Position numbers and translations under genes: made by a program
Shown: positions 12,120-23,639 of the stretch, one piece after another
Layout: the number at the start of each line of letters is the position of its first letter
Numbering within the stretch: the stretch's first letter is position 1
Assembly: GCA_961205875.1 (NCBI GenBank)
Contig: OY540813.1
Location: 9,643,001 to 9,707,000 of the forward strand
Direction of reading: 5' to 3'
DNA from: Sialis fuliginosa
Taxonomy: Eukaryota; Arthropoda; Insecta; Megaloptera; Sialidae
Length of the DNA stretch: 64,000 nt
The notes under the pieces: model-generated
Told to the model about the DNA's origin: nothing
Databases searched by the model: none
Seen by the model: the letters and a program-made list of their open reading frames with translations, nothing else

Positions 12120-13325
12120 CATTATCGAGAAAATTTACAAAAAATTATCCAAACGATTATTCATATCACATAAATTAATATTTCATTTATCAATAACACT
12201 TTCACATAGATACAGGGGAGTTCGAAAATTTATTTATCACATCATTTTTTTTATTTGAATCAAAAGGAAAAAAACTGTAAACGACAAATAATAGTTTTAT
12301 TCAATTAGTTTGTCATCTTCAAGTTCTAAAAAGTAACATATATCAAGTGTAGACAGATTCGAGCCCTTTTATGGCATGGAAAAGCTAGGCTTTGATGAGA
12401 TGTTGTTGATATACAGTTCGTATTTTTATAGGGAATCTATGAAATAAAAGTATTCATCAATGGACCAATAACTCGGCAAGACCCCAAACAAATATTCGTG
12501 TCGAAATATTTGTAAGATGTTATTTTAGAATTTGAAAATATTTTTTTATTGCCATAAAAAAGTAAGAACATTTTTTTGTATTAGTTTATTGTTTTCAAAT
12601 ATTCATTTGTTATTTTGTTTGTTGTTATTGTAATTTTTGTTTAACAATTTTTGTTTTTCATGGCCTACCTAAATGTTTGTAACAAAGTACTTTATAAATA
12701 TCACTAGTATTTAGTACTTCGACTTATTATCGAAAATAAATATGACAAGTGACATGTCATTATAAAGTAGAGTAAAAAACACGTTCAAATATGCTATAGC
12801 TAACTTAGTGGTCCATAAGAAAAACTAAAGTTAGGGCTTGTAACTAGGAAACTAAAAGTGATAAGTATAAACATTCAAATTAATTAACCACAAATAAAAA
12901 TTACCTATCTACTTGACAAAAAAGTTATAGCCGTTTAAAGAATTTCCGAATTTTCAAATTTTGGGTGTGATGCCTAAACCACATAGAATTATTAATATTT
13001 TTTAATGTAGTAATACTCACATCTTCCTTACAAATAATTAATCTCATTTAACCGAATCTGTATCTCTTACCGTTTAGGAAATCCTCATACATTTCACTGT
13101 ATACGTATGTTTTTCCTATTGGTTCAAACAATACAAAAAACATCCTGTATATGAATCAATTGTTGTTGTGTTTCATAGTAACCACTGATACGAAACGTGT
13201 TAAAAAATAAATAAGTAAAACTTAGCGCTTGTTCCCCAGAGGGCCATATCTCACAACTCGTGAAAAGTATAACGGCACCACCACCGTAAAAGGTAACACC
13301 ATAAATAATTGTTAATAACAATTAG
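12120..13325. other. Gene-free AT-rich stretch
   Basis: No feature supported. The open stretch on the minus strand at 13124-13321 is in AT-rich sequence and has no known domain. Confidence 0.45.
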
Positions 13326-13329
13326 AGAT

Positions 13330-13560
13330 CAAAGTTAGCCGGGACGGACACCGCAGTTGTGTCACGCGTGCGTGCGTACGTCAATAAATCACGAAGATAA
13401 AAATCAAGACTGCCGTTGCATTCGATGCACTTGCCACTGGCTCGACCACGCATTCATATCTCTGTGTGACCGCGTCGTGTCGATGCGGTAGATATTGGTT
13501 TGTATGAATATCATAATCAACTGCCCGAGGTTGGTAAGCTGATGTGTTCGACCTTATCGA
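13330..13560. promoter_or_regulatory. GC-rich islet, possible promoter or leader exon
   Basis: A CpG-containing patch (GTCACGCGTGCGTGCGTACG near 13361-13380, then ACCGCGTCGTGTCGATGCGG) in AT-rich DNA. An 86-codon open stretch crosses it on the minus strand (13381-13641) but begins with GTG, not ATG, and shows no domain. Complex, CpG-bearing patches like this often mark promoters or 5-prime exons in AT-rich insect genomes. That reading is inference. Confidence 0.25.
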
Positions 13561-13649
13561 TGCAATTTTAATAATGTAAAATTTTACATTGTCAATGAGA
13601 TTATTGATATCTACTATATATAACGAAGTGTCCTCACTCACTGATAATC

Positions 13650-13960
13650 ATTTTTTTGACCATTTCCACTCATCGGAGAAACTTGAAATTTGGTATATAC
13701 ATTCCTTGGGGGTAAAAAATAACAACTAGTGGGCCTTTTTTGAAAAAGTTTATAAATGGGGTAACAAGGGGCCCCCAATTTTTCAAAAAAAAAGTTAGAA
13801 TTTTTTTATTATTTTTTTTATATTCCTTGGGCGATATAATGTAAGGTTCAAATTTCAGATTTAAAAAAAAAGAAAAAAAAAGGAAAAAAAAAGTTTTGAT
13901 GTAAAAAAGTATCAAAACGAAAACCGATATTAGATTTTTTTAATTTTTTTCAAATACTTT
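13650..13960. repeat. Probable dispersed repeat fragment
   Basis: Contains GAAATTTGGTATATACATTC followed by long A and T tracts and ATTCCTTGGG twice (about 13700 and 13822). The style matches the A/T-tract tails of other repeats here. No complete copy in the window. Confidence 0.35.
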
Positions 13961-14321
13961 GGTTAATTGACAACCATAAACCCGTGTCTGATTTTTGAAA
14001 AAGATATGTTAAAGAGGAGAAAATAAACAAAATACGTTTACATATAATGCGCTTTATGCATTTACTAAATTAATTGCAAATGTCGTAACTATGGATACAT
14101 TATATTTTATTGATTATTTTAAAAAAAATTAAATGTCAGTGGCCATTTAAAATTTTGAAGTGAACAATAAAATATAACAAAAAAGAAATATAAAGAGCAT
14201 AACGAACGAAAAAATATGCACAACTCTAATGTAATAAATAATTTAAATTTTCATAAATAAATTTGACAAAAAAATTGAAGACAAACAATTACAGCATTCG
14301 GACACAATTCGACCAACATTC

Positions 14322-16157
14322 GGCGATAGATATGTGTTCCCGGTACAAATAAAAATTAAGTAGGTATATAATGACATTTTTTAAATCTTAAGTCATTGAA
14401 TTATCAATATTTTTACTTTCATAGGTATAGGTATTTTATTATATTTATTTGTAATCATAAATATCAGAAGAATTTATATAATTTCAAATTAACATTGTAA
14501 TTTTAAATGATATTATTTTAATTGTTGTTTGAAACTGTATATCTGTCATCTTTACCCAATGTACTAACCTAAAATGTACATTTACAAAATTAAAACAAGA
14601 TGTTGATTTATTGCAAATTGTTACGAAAGCTTCATTCAATTGACAAGACCTATATTTGATTGTAATTAATTAATTAATTGTACAAAGGGTGTACGAGTAT
14701 CTACAAGAGCTAATAATGTATTTATATAGACACATTGATGAATTTTTGAAAGACACGAGCAGAAAAACCAAAAATGAAATTATTTTTAATATTCATAAAA
14801 TGTTCAAATCATGTAAGTACATGATGTAATACAATAAATACATGTACCATATTATATTTAAGTCTCTAAAAGTATATGTTATGTAATATATTAATTTAAA
14901 ATTGTTTTAATTCTATAGTTATAACATAGAAGGCGATAGATATGTGTTCCCGGTACAAATAAAAATTAAGTATATAATGACATTTTTTTAATCTTAAGTC
15001 ATTGAATTATCAATATTTTTACTTTCATAGGTATAGGTATTTTATTATATTTATTTGTAATCATAAATATCAGAAGAATTTATATAATTTCAAATTAACA
15101 TTGTAATTTTAAATGATATTATTTTAATTGTTGTTTGAACCTGTATATCTGTCATCTTTACCCAATGTATTCATACTAACCTAAAATGTACATTTACAAA
15201 ATTAAAACAAGATGTTGTTGATTTATTGCGAATTGTTACGAAAACTTCATTCAATTTACAAGTACCTATATTTGATTGTAATTAATTAATTAACTGTACA
15301 AAGAGTGTACGAGTATCTACAAGAGCTAATAATGTATTTATATAGAGACATTGATGAATTTTTGAATGACACGAGCAGAAAAACCAAAAATGAAATTATT
15401 TTTAATATTCATAAAATGTTCAAATCATGTAAGTACATGATGTAATACAATAAATACATGTACCATATTATATTTAAGTCTCTAAAAGTATATGTTATGT
15501 AATATATTAATTTAAAATTGTTTTAATTCTATAGTTATAACATAGAAGGCGATAGATATGTGTTCCCGGTACAAATAAAAATTAAGTATATAATGACATT
15601 TTTTTAATCTTAAGTCATTGAATTATCAATATTTTTACTTTCATAGGTATAGGTATTTTATTATATTTATTTGTAATCATAAATATCAGAAGAATTTATA
15701 TAATTTCAAATTAACATTGTAATTTTAAATGATATTATTTTAATTGTTGTTTGAACCTGTATATCTGTCATCTTTACCCAATGTATTCATACTAACCTAA
15801 AATGTACATTTACAAAATTAAAACAAGATGTTGATTTATTGCGAATTGTTACGAAAACTTCATTCAATTTACAAGTACCTATATTTGATTGTAATTAATT
15901 AATTTGTACAAAGAGTGTACGAGTATCTACAAGAGCTAATAATGTATTTATATAGAGACATTGATGAATTTTTGAAAGACACGAGCAGAAAAACCAAAAA
16001 TGAAATTATTTTTAATATTCATAAAATGTTCAAATCATGTAAGTACATGATGTAATACAATAAATACATGTACCATATTATATTTAAGTCTCTAAAAGTA
16101 TATGTTATGTAATATATTAATTTAAAATTGTTTTAATTCTATAGTTATAACATAGAA
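14322..16157 (+). repeat. Three tandem copies of a ~610-bp unit
   Basis: Units start at 14322, 14932 and 15548, each with GGCGATAGATATGTGTTCCC, and the array ends at 16157 with TTATAACATAGAA. Unit lengths are about 610, 616 and 610 bp. Units 2 and 3 are almost identical, sharing AAGTATATAATG, GAACCTGTATATC and CAATGTATTCATACTAACC. Unit 1 differs at each of these. The last duplication therefore produced units 2 and 3. No unit has an open frame of note, and no coding or RNA function is visible. Confidence 0.95.
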
Positions 16158-16271
16158 GTCATAAAATAATTTTTTGTCGTTGTCATATCAGAAACAAATG
16201 TCATAATATGTATTTAGTATGCAATATATTTTCATACGACAAGAGTTGAAAACGTATCGTAAACAAATATA

Positions 16272-16558
16272 CAGGTAATCCTCGACTTATAATTGTCTTT
16301 GTCTCTTTCTTACATGCACATATTACATAAATGAAACAAACAGTTCCGGGAATTTCCCAAAAATGTAATATATTATTATTTATGTAGATATTTTTGGGAA
16401 CCCGCAACTGTTTGATGTATAGAAAATGCGATTCGCTTCACATCAAGGAAAACGTCAAAAGCAAAAATATGTACATATTGTACGTGTTAACTTACAACTT
16501 ATTCTATTTACGACCGATGTCTAGGAACCTATCTCGGTTGTAAGTCGAGGAATACCTG
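16272..16558. mobile_element. Tigger/pogo-like MITE, 287 bp, TA target
   Basis: Left end CAGGTAATCCTCGACTTA and right end TAAGTCGAGGAATACCTG are inverted repeats with one mismatch, flanked on both sides by TA (16270-16271 and 16559-16560). CAGG-type ends with a CTCGACTTA core and TA duplication fit the Tigger/pogo branch of Tc1/mariner. No transposase remains. A 68-codon open stretch inside on the minus strand is not a known protein. Confidence 0.85.
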
Positions 16559-16559
16559 T

Positions 16560-17660
16560 ACTACGATATATAACGTATGTCTTATCAGTTTAAGCGTAAA
16601 ACAAATATTCAATGTTTTTAAATGCTGCGAGAAGTTCAAACATGCTTGACTGATTTAAATTTACTTTTTTCATTATTTTATATATTACTTACAAAATAAC
16701 CAAGACGTTCCATTAAAATTTCAGGATTTGTGAAGTGTTCTGTCGTAGGAAAAGTTTAGGAAGCACTGTTCTACATCATACTTCAATATCAACCAAATTG
16801 AGTAATTGAGGGTAACAAATATATTGAAAAAACCTCATAGAGAAACCATATTTAGTTTGTGCAATAAAGTTTTAACAGGTACGATTTTTCTAAAATATCT
16901 TAAAATTAATAAAATTAAAATTGATAAAAGCCCAGCTCTAATGAATAAATAAGAAAGCACTCCGTCACAGCACTATATTATTCCGTTGCGGCAAGTACCT
17001 TCCATATAGGCCAGTCAGGATCCACTCAGGGCTAGCTACGTCACTGGTTACGATACTATATTATTGTTGGTTACGATATTTCATAAAACAGATATCGGTG
17101 CTTAGAATACATTGTCTGGAGGAATACGATAGTAAAAGTTTTAACAGATTTTTTAGCGGAAAAGAGAATTTTGTCGCTTATATATGAGATTTTTAGAATC
17201 GATAACTCAATTTCGCAAAAAGTGTATCTTACGATACTTTGCCTTGGAGGGGACGATATAGAAATAATTTAACCAGGTATGTTATAATTTAGGTATATAA
17301 AAACATAGTACCTAGCCATGGAATACGGAATTTTATAATTTACGGTTTCAATATTTTATTTTATTAATTTAGGTTACTATGATTATGTCTCTTTAAAATA
17401 TTTTTTGTCGAACAATTAAATGATTTTTGACACATATTAACAATTAAATATTTTGAAATGCCTATATTGATTGAAAATTTAAATATGAAGAAACATTTCA
17501 CTTCCATGAAAGGTAAAATATCGAAATTAATTATTAGGTTTGGTGTAAATTTTTCGAAACACAATTTTTCGAATCACAATTTTTCGAAAAATTTAAGTTT
17601 TATTGTTCAAATTTTAATTAGTTAATAAAATATTAAGTAAAGTAATATTTGGACATTTTA
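16560..17660. other. Gene-free stretch with possible transposon traces
   Basis: Near 16740-16775 there is AGGAAGCACTGTTCTA, resembling a degraded hAT terminal repeat. Near 16975-17045 a GC-richer piece ends GCTAGCTACGTCACTGGTTA, whose complement is TAACCAGTGACGTAGCTAGC, also seen as a fragment at 60965. No gene seen. Confidence 0.4.
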
Positions 17661-17665
17661 CGATA

Positions 17666-18617
17666 TCCATACTAATATTATAAATGCGAAAGTGTGTTTG
17701 TCTGTCTGTTTTCTGTTTGTTACCTTTTCACGGCTAAACCGCTTTACCGATTTTGATGAAATTTGGCAGTGAGATAGCTTGCATCCCGAGGACGGACATA
17801 GGCTATTTCGTATCTTAAAAATTCAACCCCTAAGAAATTGCAAGGGGGTGGAAAATTTTTAATTTTTTTTAGTAATTATTATTTTACCCCCCGATACATA
17901 TGAAGGGTTGTAAGTGGTTTTATTTGATCCGGTGGGAAAAATACCACGGGGGCGTAGGTTTTAGGGGGCAAATCAACCCTCTATCTCGCATAGGAGCCGA
18001 GATATTTACGATTTTGTATAATGAAAGAAAACTAAAAATAAGAAAAATTTAATATTTTACCCCCTGTCACATATGAAGAGTTGTAATTGATTACATTCGA
18101 TCTGGCGGGCAAAAATACTACGGAAGAGGGATTATTAGGGGGACAAAACAACCCCTTATCTTACATAGGAGTCGCGACTTCTATTATAAATGCGAAAGTG
18201 TATCTCTCAGTCTGTCTATTTGTTACCTGTTCACGACTAAACTGCTTTACCGATTTTGATGAAATTTGGCAGTGAGATGGCTTACATCCCGAGGACGGAT
18301 TAAGGCTATTTCGTATCTCGAAAATTCAACCCCTAAGGAATTGCAAGGGGGAGGAAAATTTTTAATTTTTTTTAGTAATTAATATTTTACCCGTTACATA
18401 TGAGGGTTGTAAGTGGTTTTATTCGATCCAACGGGAAAAATACCACGGGGGCGGGGGTTTTAGGGCGGAAAAACCCCTCTATCTCGCATAGGAGCCGACA
18501 CATTTACGATTTTGTATAATTAAAGAAAACTAAAAATAAGATAAATTTAATATTTTACCCCCTGTCACATATGAAGGGTTTCGAAATCCACGCGAGCGAA
18601 GTCGCGGGTAGCAGCTA
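17666..18617 (+). mobile_element. Non-autonomous Helitron, 952 bp, with internal duplication
   Basis: Starts with TC (TCCATACTAATATTATAAAT) after an A and ends in CTAG before a T, so it sits between A and T with no target duplication. About 14 bases before CTAG lies the hairpin CGCGA-GCGAAG-TCGCG. These are the Helitron signatures. The 5-prime segment is repeated after 506 bp (TAAATGCGAA at 17681 and 18187). Within each half, TACATATGAAGGGTTGTAA-like lines recur (about 17896, 18068, 18398 and 18567). Only the second half keeps the 3-prime hairpin and CTAG. No Rep or helicase coding sequence. Confidence 0.85.
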
Positions 18618-18619
18618 GT

Positions 18620-20225
18620 TTGATATAATCTGATGTGAAAATAAACGTCAATTATTAAAATATATCTGAATAAAATTTATAATGTTTAACATTCAAGCTG
18701 AGAATCTCCCAGATTAATTTTTTACATACCTACCGGGTGTTCGAAATAAAATGTCACGAATTTTTATTTCGAAAAGATATATAATATTATACCTATTATA
18801 TTTTTTATTTGTTGTGATAATTTTTTCACGTAAAATCAGATTCTTAATTTAAAAAAAACATGTAATATTTTTTTTTTTTAATTATTTTTGGTCCAATATA
18901 CGTCAATTTGATAGCATAACTGACAGTCCCACTGTGAAAAAAGTTAATTTTCAACTACAAACTGAAAAATTAAGAATAAAAACCTGAGGAAGTGATGTCC
19001 AAAATTGTTCCAATATTTGGTGGAATCGCCCCATATACTCGAATAAATGAAATATTAAATAATGATTTTTTAAAGCCTTTAGTATAGGTAATATGAATAA
19101 ATATTTAAAGAAATATTTTAATAATTTATAGTAAACAAAAGTACGTGTGTTAATTAAAATTAAAAGAAACAACATTTCAATATCAATAAAAAATAAAAAC
19201 AAATAAATAAATTTGAAAAAATACGTGTATCATTTCTGTCAAATTAAAAAATCGAATTTAAATAAAATAACATAACATATTTTCATAACAAGATCGGGTA
19301 TAATTAAGAAAACATTGAAAGTAAATAACGGACTTTTAAGTTGTCGTGTTCACGCGAACTAAAAATAATACTGAATCAAGTTGCGCGAATAAAAAACCTA
19401 ATTGGCATAATATATTCAAAACAACATTGTGTAATTGTGTATCATAAAAACATTTAATACATTATAAATCTCTGGGCCCGTTATATGTCATTGCTGTAGA
19501 CAAACGGATATCCTAAAGTTATTAAGGAATGTAATTTACTTTTGTTTTTGACACGTTGATTGCCTATCAATAAATATATTAATTAATCTTTATGCGTGTT
19601 CTACTTGAACACTACGAGATAAATATTCGATGTAGTTTTAGTGACCTGTTATTTGAATTGTCAATAAATTCTTAATTTAATATTTGTATTTCCTATTTTA
19701 TTTGAAGTTTGATTTTAGGAAGTTAACGTGAAATAGGCAAAAATAAAATTACTATAGTTTTTTAAAGTTACGTATAAATTGGAAATAAAACTGAATATAC
19801 CTACAAATATTATTTTATGGGTGGTTTATTGATAAATGCATAAACTTTTATTGTATGTAATATTGCCAATATTTATTATATCATAAACATGACATGCTTC
19901 TTGAATGTCATGTATGTTTGTATATCTAATTAAAACTTTATTAATACAGACTATATATAATCCTTTATTGATAGGTACTAAAATTGCCTGTGTGTAAATA
20001 CAAACTAATATAATTGAAAAAAAAAAACATTTTACATTTGTTTTGTATCAATCTGACAATATAGAAATAATTTTCATTGATCTTATCTATTTAATTACTC
20101 CTTTTCCGAATTTTGAAGAAACGTTTTTCATACACCTATCACAAAGGTCCAGAAGACCTCGTCAGGAAAATACTGTTTTGAAGCTATTTTATAGTCTTTT
20201 TTATCTATTCTTTTGTATATATGTA
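18620..20225. other. Gene-free AT-rich stretch
   Basis: Only very AT-rich sequence. A phrase CGGGTGTTCGAAATAAAATG near 18734 resembles the ends of small insect transposons. No gene or second copy found. Confidence 0.45.
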
Positions 20226-20227
20226 AA

Positions 20228-20795
20228 TAAGGTACTGACACCAATCTTGGCCGCTTTAAGAGTAAGTTATACTGTGTTTTTTTTTGGGATTAATGGGCTT
20301 CTTTTTGGTAATTATCACGAACTCATGTTACTAATAAAATACATAAGTACCTCTTTATTAAATCAATTTCGCAAATATAATTTTTTTTTTAATTATAGCG
20401 TTTTATTTTGTTAATGTTTTTTCTCCAGTAATGGATAAAGTAAAACCAGTAGTGGGCATCCAGTGACGCACACTTGGTAATGTTTACAAAATGATAAGTA
20501 CTACGACATAAATTTTATAAAATAAAGTATCGTAAAGTTTGAAACAATGTAAAGCAGATGCTATGATAATATAATAATTAATAAATAAATGACACTAATA
20601 ATTAGTTTAAATGTCCACCATTTTGACACTCATTAGCCGATTGCCATCAAATTAAGCTGTTTTACAGTTAAGTCTCTATAGATTATGATTCAGTAATGGC
20701 AGTAATCAAATATCAACAAATATTTCAAATTTAGTACATTTAATAAACAACAATCCAACACTGGGGTATGATTCAAGACTAGTGCCAATAACTTA
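20228..20795 (+). mobile_element. TA-flanked MITE, family C, copy 1
   Basis: Ends TAAGGTACTGACACCAATCT and AGACTAGTGCCAATAACTTA are imperfect inverted repeats. About 568 bp. The interior matches copies at 36389 (reversed), 41569 and 61229, for example CCAGTAATGGATAAAGT and AATCAAATATCAACAAATAT. The flanking TA suggests a Tc1/mariner-like mechanism. No transposase. A 123-codon open stretch at 20043-20414 runs through the left end and is not a real gene. Confidence 0.85.
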
Positions 20796-20879
20796 TACTT
20801 TAAATTGATCTGTGAGAGTCTCTAAAATGTATACTATCTATACTTTCGCTACATAATAGTTATAATTATGAATATATCA

Positions 20880-20970
20880 CGTCACATACATACCTCGCGC
20901 ACACTTTTCAGTCACTTGCAGTACAATTTGTTCGGTCGGGAAGCTCTGGTTTCTATGAGCGAAATCCACA
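20880..20970. promoter_or_regulatory. Left part of a GC-richer islet split by the piggyBac-type palindrome
   Basis: Sequence such as ACCTCGCGCACACTTTTCAG and GTTCGGTCGGGAAGCTCTGG is more complex than the surroundings. A comparable patch continues right after the palindrome (22000-22160). The two sides together look like one islet interrupted by the insertion. Confidence 0.25.
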
Positions 20971-20974
20971 TTAA

Positions 20975-21995
20975 CCCATTAAGTCCGGGACGGACACATT
21001 TTTGATACTTTTTTAAACCGTTGTATTTTCGATGAAAATGGGATCTGAAAAAATCGTGAATAAGCAGTGTCAACGTAAAATTTAATGAACTTTTTGAATC
21101 CGACGTCAAATTTTCGAAAAAATGAACAGGTCAAAAGTTATGGATGATTTTAACCAAAAAAACGTGGTTTTGAAAAAAAATTATTTTTTTCTTTTCGATT
21201 TTTCACATGAAAATCGTTCAAGATCTCACGTCTGAGGTGTAAATAAAGCGTCCATGGACCCTAAACTCAAAGTTATAACAATTCAAATTGGTGAAATAAA
21301 ATTTTAAGCACACAAAATAGCGGCTGGAACATGAAAAAATATAAAAAACCTTCCAGAATTTTTAACTCGAAAACGATGGGCTTTAGTAAAAAACTTTACT
21401 GAAGAAAAAATTCTTAGAATTGATCAAAGAATACGCTTGAATTTTTTCAGATTTTTTGGAATTTTTTTTTCAATTTTTGAAAATTGCAAATTTTGAAAAA
21501 TCAAAAAAAAATTCAAAAAAATCTGAAAAAATTCTAGCGTATTCTTTGATCAATTATTAGAACTTTTTCATCAGTAAAATTTTTTCCTAAAGCCCATCGT
21601 TTTCGAGTTAAAAATTATGGAAGGTTTTTTATATTTTTTCATGTTCCAGCCGCTATTTTGTATGCTTAAAATTTTATTTCACCAATTTGAATTGTTATAA
21701 CTTTGTGTTTAGGGTCCATGGACGCTTTATTTACACCTCAAACGTGAGATCTTGAACGATTTCCATGTGAAAAATCGAAAAGAAATTTTTTTTTTTTCAA
21801 AACCACGTTTTTTTGGATAAAATCATCCATAACTTTTGACTTGTTCATTTTTTCGAAAATTTGACGTCGGATTCAAAAAATTCATTAAATTTTACGTTGA
21901 TATTGTTGATTCACGATTCTTTCAGATCCCATTTTCATCGAAAATACAACGGTTTAAAAAAGTATCAAAAATGTGTCCGTCCCGGACTTAATGGG
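20975..21995. mobile_element. piggyBac-type foldback MITE, 1,021 bp, TTAA flanks
   Basis: Almost the whole element is a palindrome centred near 21485. Arms of roughly 500 bp match with only scattered differences and small A/T-tract length changes. Outer ends are CCCATTAAGTCCGGGACGGA and its complement. TTAA lies on both sides (20971-20974 and 21996-21999). The TTAA duplication with a CCC terminus is typical of piggyBac-superfamily elements. No transposase frame. High arm identity suggests a fairly recent origin or arm-to-arm conversion. Confidence 0.9.
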
Positions 21996-21999
21996 TTAA

Positions 22000-22160
22000 T
22001 ATTATGAGTGAATCTTCCCACAATATTTCGAATATGAAACACAACACGTACGGGTATTGCGTGACGGCCACTGGTTAAGATAGAGCCGCGACACTTTGGT
22101 GTCAATTAACCAGCATCACTTAGCATTTAAATACAACGCGGTAACACGGATCCCAGCGTG
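22000..22160. promoter_or_regulatory. Right part of the split GC-richer islet
   Basis: Contains ACACGTACGGGTATTGCGTG and GATAGAGCCGCGACACTTTG, plus a hairpin with GTAACAC and GTGTTAC stems near 22140-22167. No open frame of note. Promoter or leader-exon function is only a guess from composition. Confidence 0.25.
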
Positions 22161-22169
22161 TGTGTTACA

Positions 22170-23115
22170 TTATATTGAACCTCGAATTTACATATTGCTT
22201 TGATGTTTTTATTTTTGCGATCTGAGACGTGATGTTGTTAAGCTGTACCTACTTTTATCAACAAACTGGATTTTAAGACATATCAAAAACAGATTCTTTT
22301 TTATTTATTTTGAAATAAACTTTATAAAATTATTTCGATCATATTTTTCACTTTTATACAATTTACACCACTGTCATTGAATATACTACGCTAATGAAAA
22401 AGAGAACTATTTTTTATGGATCTAAAATTTTCTTTTTTATTTACTGATATCATAAGACAATTATTTGACTAGAGTACAAAAGTAAAAATACGTTTGGCAA
22501 CAGTGTGAACTGACACTCGCTGTCAGAATACAAGGTTATTAAACTATAATAATTTTCAAATTATTACATGTGAATTCAATTTTTCAGTGATAAATACGTT
22601 AATAAGATTCTTAAATATTTAACTTTAATTATGATCTAAATAAAATTAAAAGGAATGGTTTAAATATTAATGGATTAATTATCATACAAGAACGTATATG
22701 TACATTGTGTTTTTTCACTAGTATGGACTGTAATGAATTGCTCAATTATTTTTAAATTATTTAATAACATAATGTATGCAAAACTAATTTTATCCTAATC
22801 AAATATAAATTGCATGCATATGTATGTATGTATGTAGGAATTATCTATGCTCATAGAACTGATTAAAACCATTAATTATATTAATAATTCAACTTTGAAA
22901 TTCTTTTCACGTACTAATTTTCATTAATTGTATATTTAAAAGGCTGTGTACAGTAAATATCTAATATAAAGGTCAGGAGTATTCAAACTTTTATTTTATA
23001 TGATTGTTAAAATTATATTATTTATCATGATACTTAATGTGAGTTATACTTAAGGTTTTCGCATACTTAGCACATGCCACTCCACACGAGACAATCCATA
23101 TCTATAAATAATGTT
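22170..23115. other. Gene-free AT-rich stretch
   Basis: Nothing recognised beyond a short (GTAT)n run near 22818-22837. Confidence 0.5.
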
Positions 23116-23118
23116 AAA

Positions 23119-23635
23119 TAAAACGGCCAAGTGCGTGTTGGGCACGCACATGATAGGTTTCCATAATTACGATTTATAAACAAGAGTTATTTCAACGGAC
23201 GCTCTGATAACGACATTTAAATGCAAATATATCGTGACTGAAGGGTTAAAACCAAAAGGTCATATAACATTTTTTGATGCATTTTAAGAGACCTATCTAA
23301 TGACATCCCACTCAAAAGATTAAGTGAATTTTTTTTTAATATACCTTTCAGTGTATGGAAAGGTCATATAACATTTTTTGTTGCATTTTAGGAGACCTAT
23401 CTAATGACATCCCACTCAATGGATTAAGTGAATTTTTTTTTAATATACCTTTCAGTGTATGGAAAGGAGGTCCAAAAAAAATTTTTTTTCAAAAAACTTA
23501 TCATTTCTGTTTCTGGGTTTTCAGTTTTCGTCCGTATACTAGCTTTCATCCTGATCGGTCTAAAAATTTTGAGGACGGACGGACGGACATGGCGAAACTA
23601 TAAGGTTTTCTAGTTTTCTACGGAAACCTAAAAAG
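23119..23635 (+). repeat. Dispersed repeat, family D (GGCCAAGTGCGTG type), full-looking copy
   Basis: Begins AAAACGGCCAAGTGCGTGTT, contains CTATAAGGTTTTCTAG, and ends CTACGGAAACCTAAAAA after a GGACGGACGGACGGACATGG tract. Copies also lie at 54200-54870 and 34131-34300 (both reversed). A 104-bp internal segment is present twice in tandem (from 23257 and from 23361) with few differences. Similar repeats are abundant in Lepidoptera and some other insects. Open stretches across the tandem part are not genes. Confidence 0.75.
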
Positions 23636-23639
23636 AAAT

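Noticed and set aside
13381-13641. 86-codon minus-strand open stretch in a GC-rich islet
   Set aside because: It begins with GTG, has no recognisable domain and no splice context; kept only as an islet.
14322-16157. Possible CRISPR-like or satellite array
   Set aside because: Units are about 610 bp with no short repeat-spacer pattern, and the DNA is eukaryotic; it is a tandem duplication.
20043-20414. 123-codon open stretch, the longest in the window
   Set aside because: It begins with TTG, is made of phenylalanine/leucine/isoleucine-rich AT sequence, runs through the left end of a MITE and has no domain.
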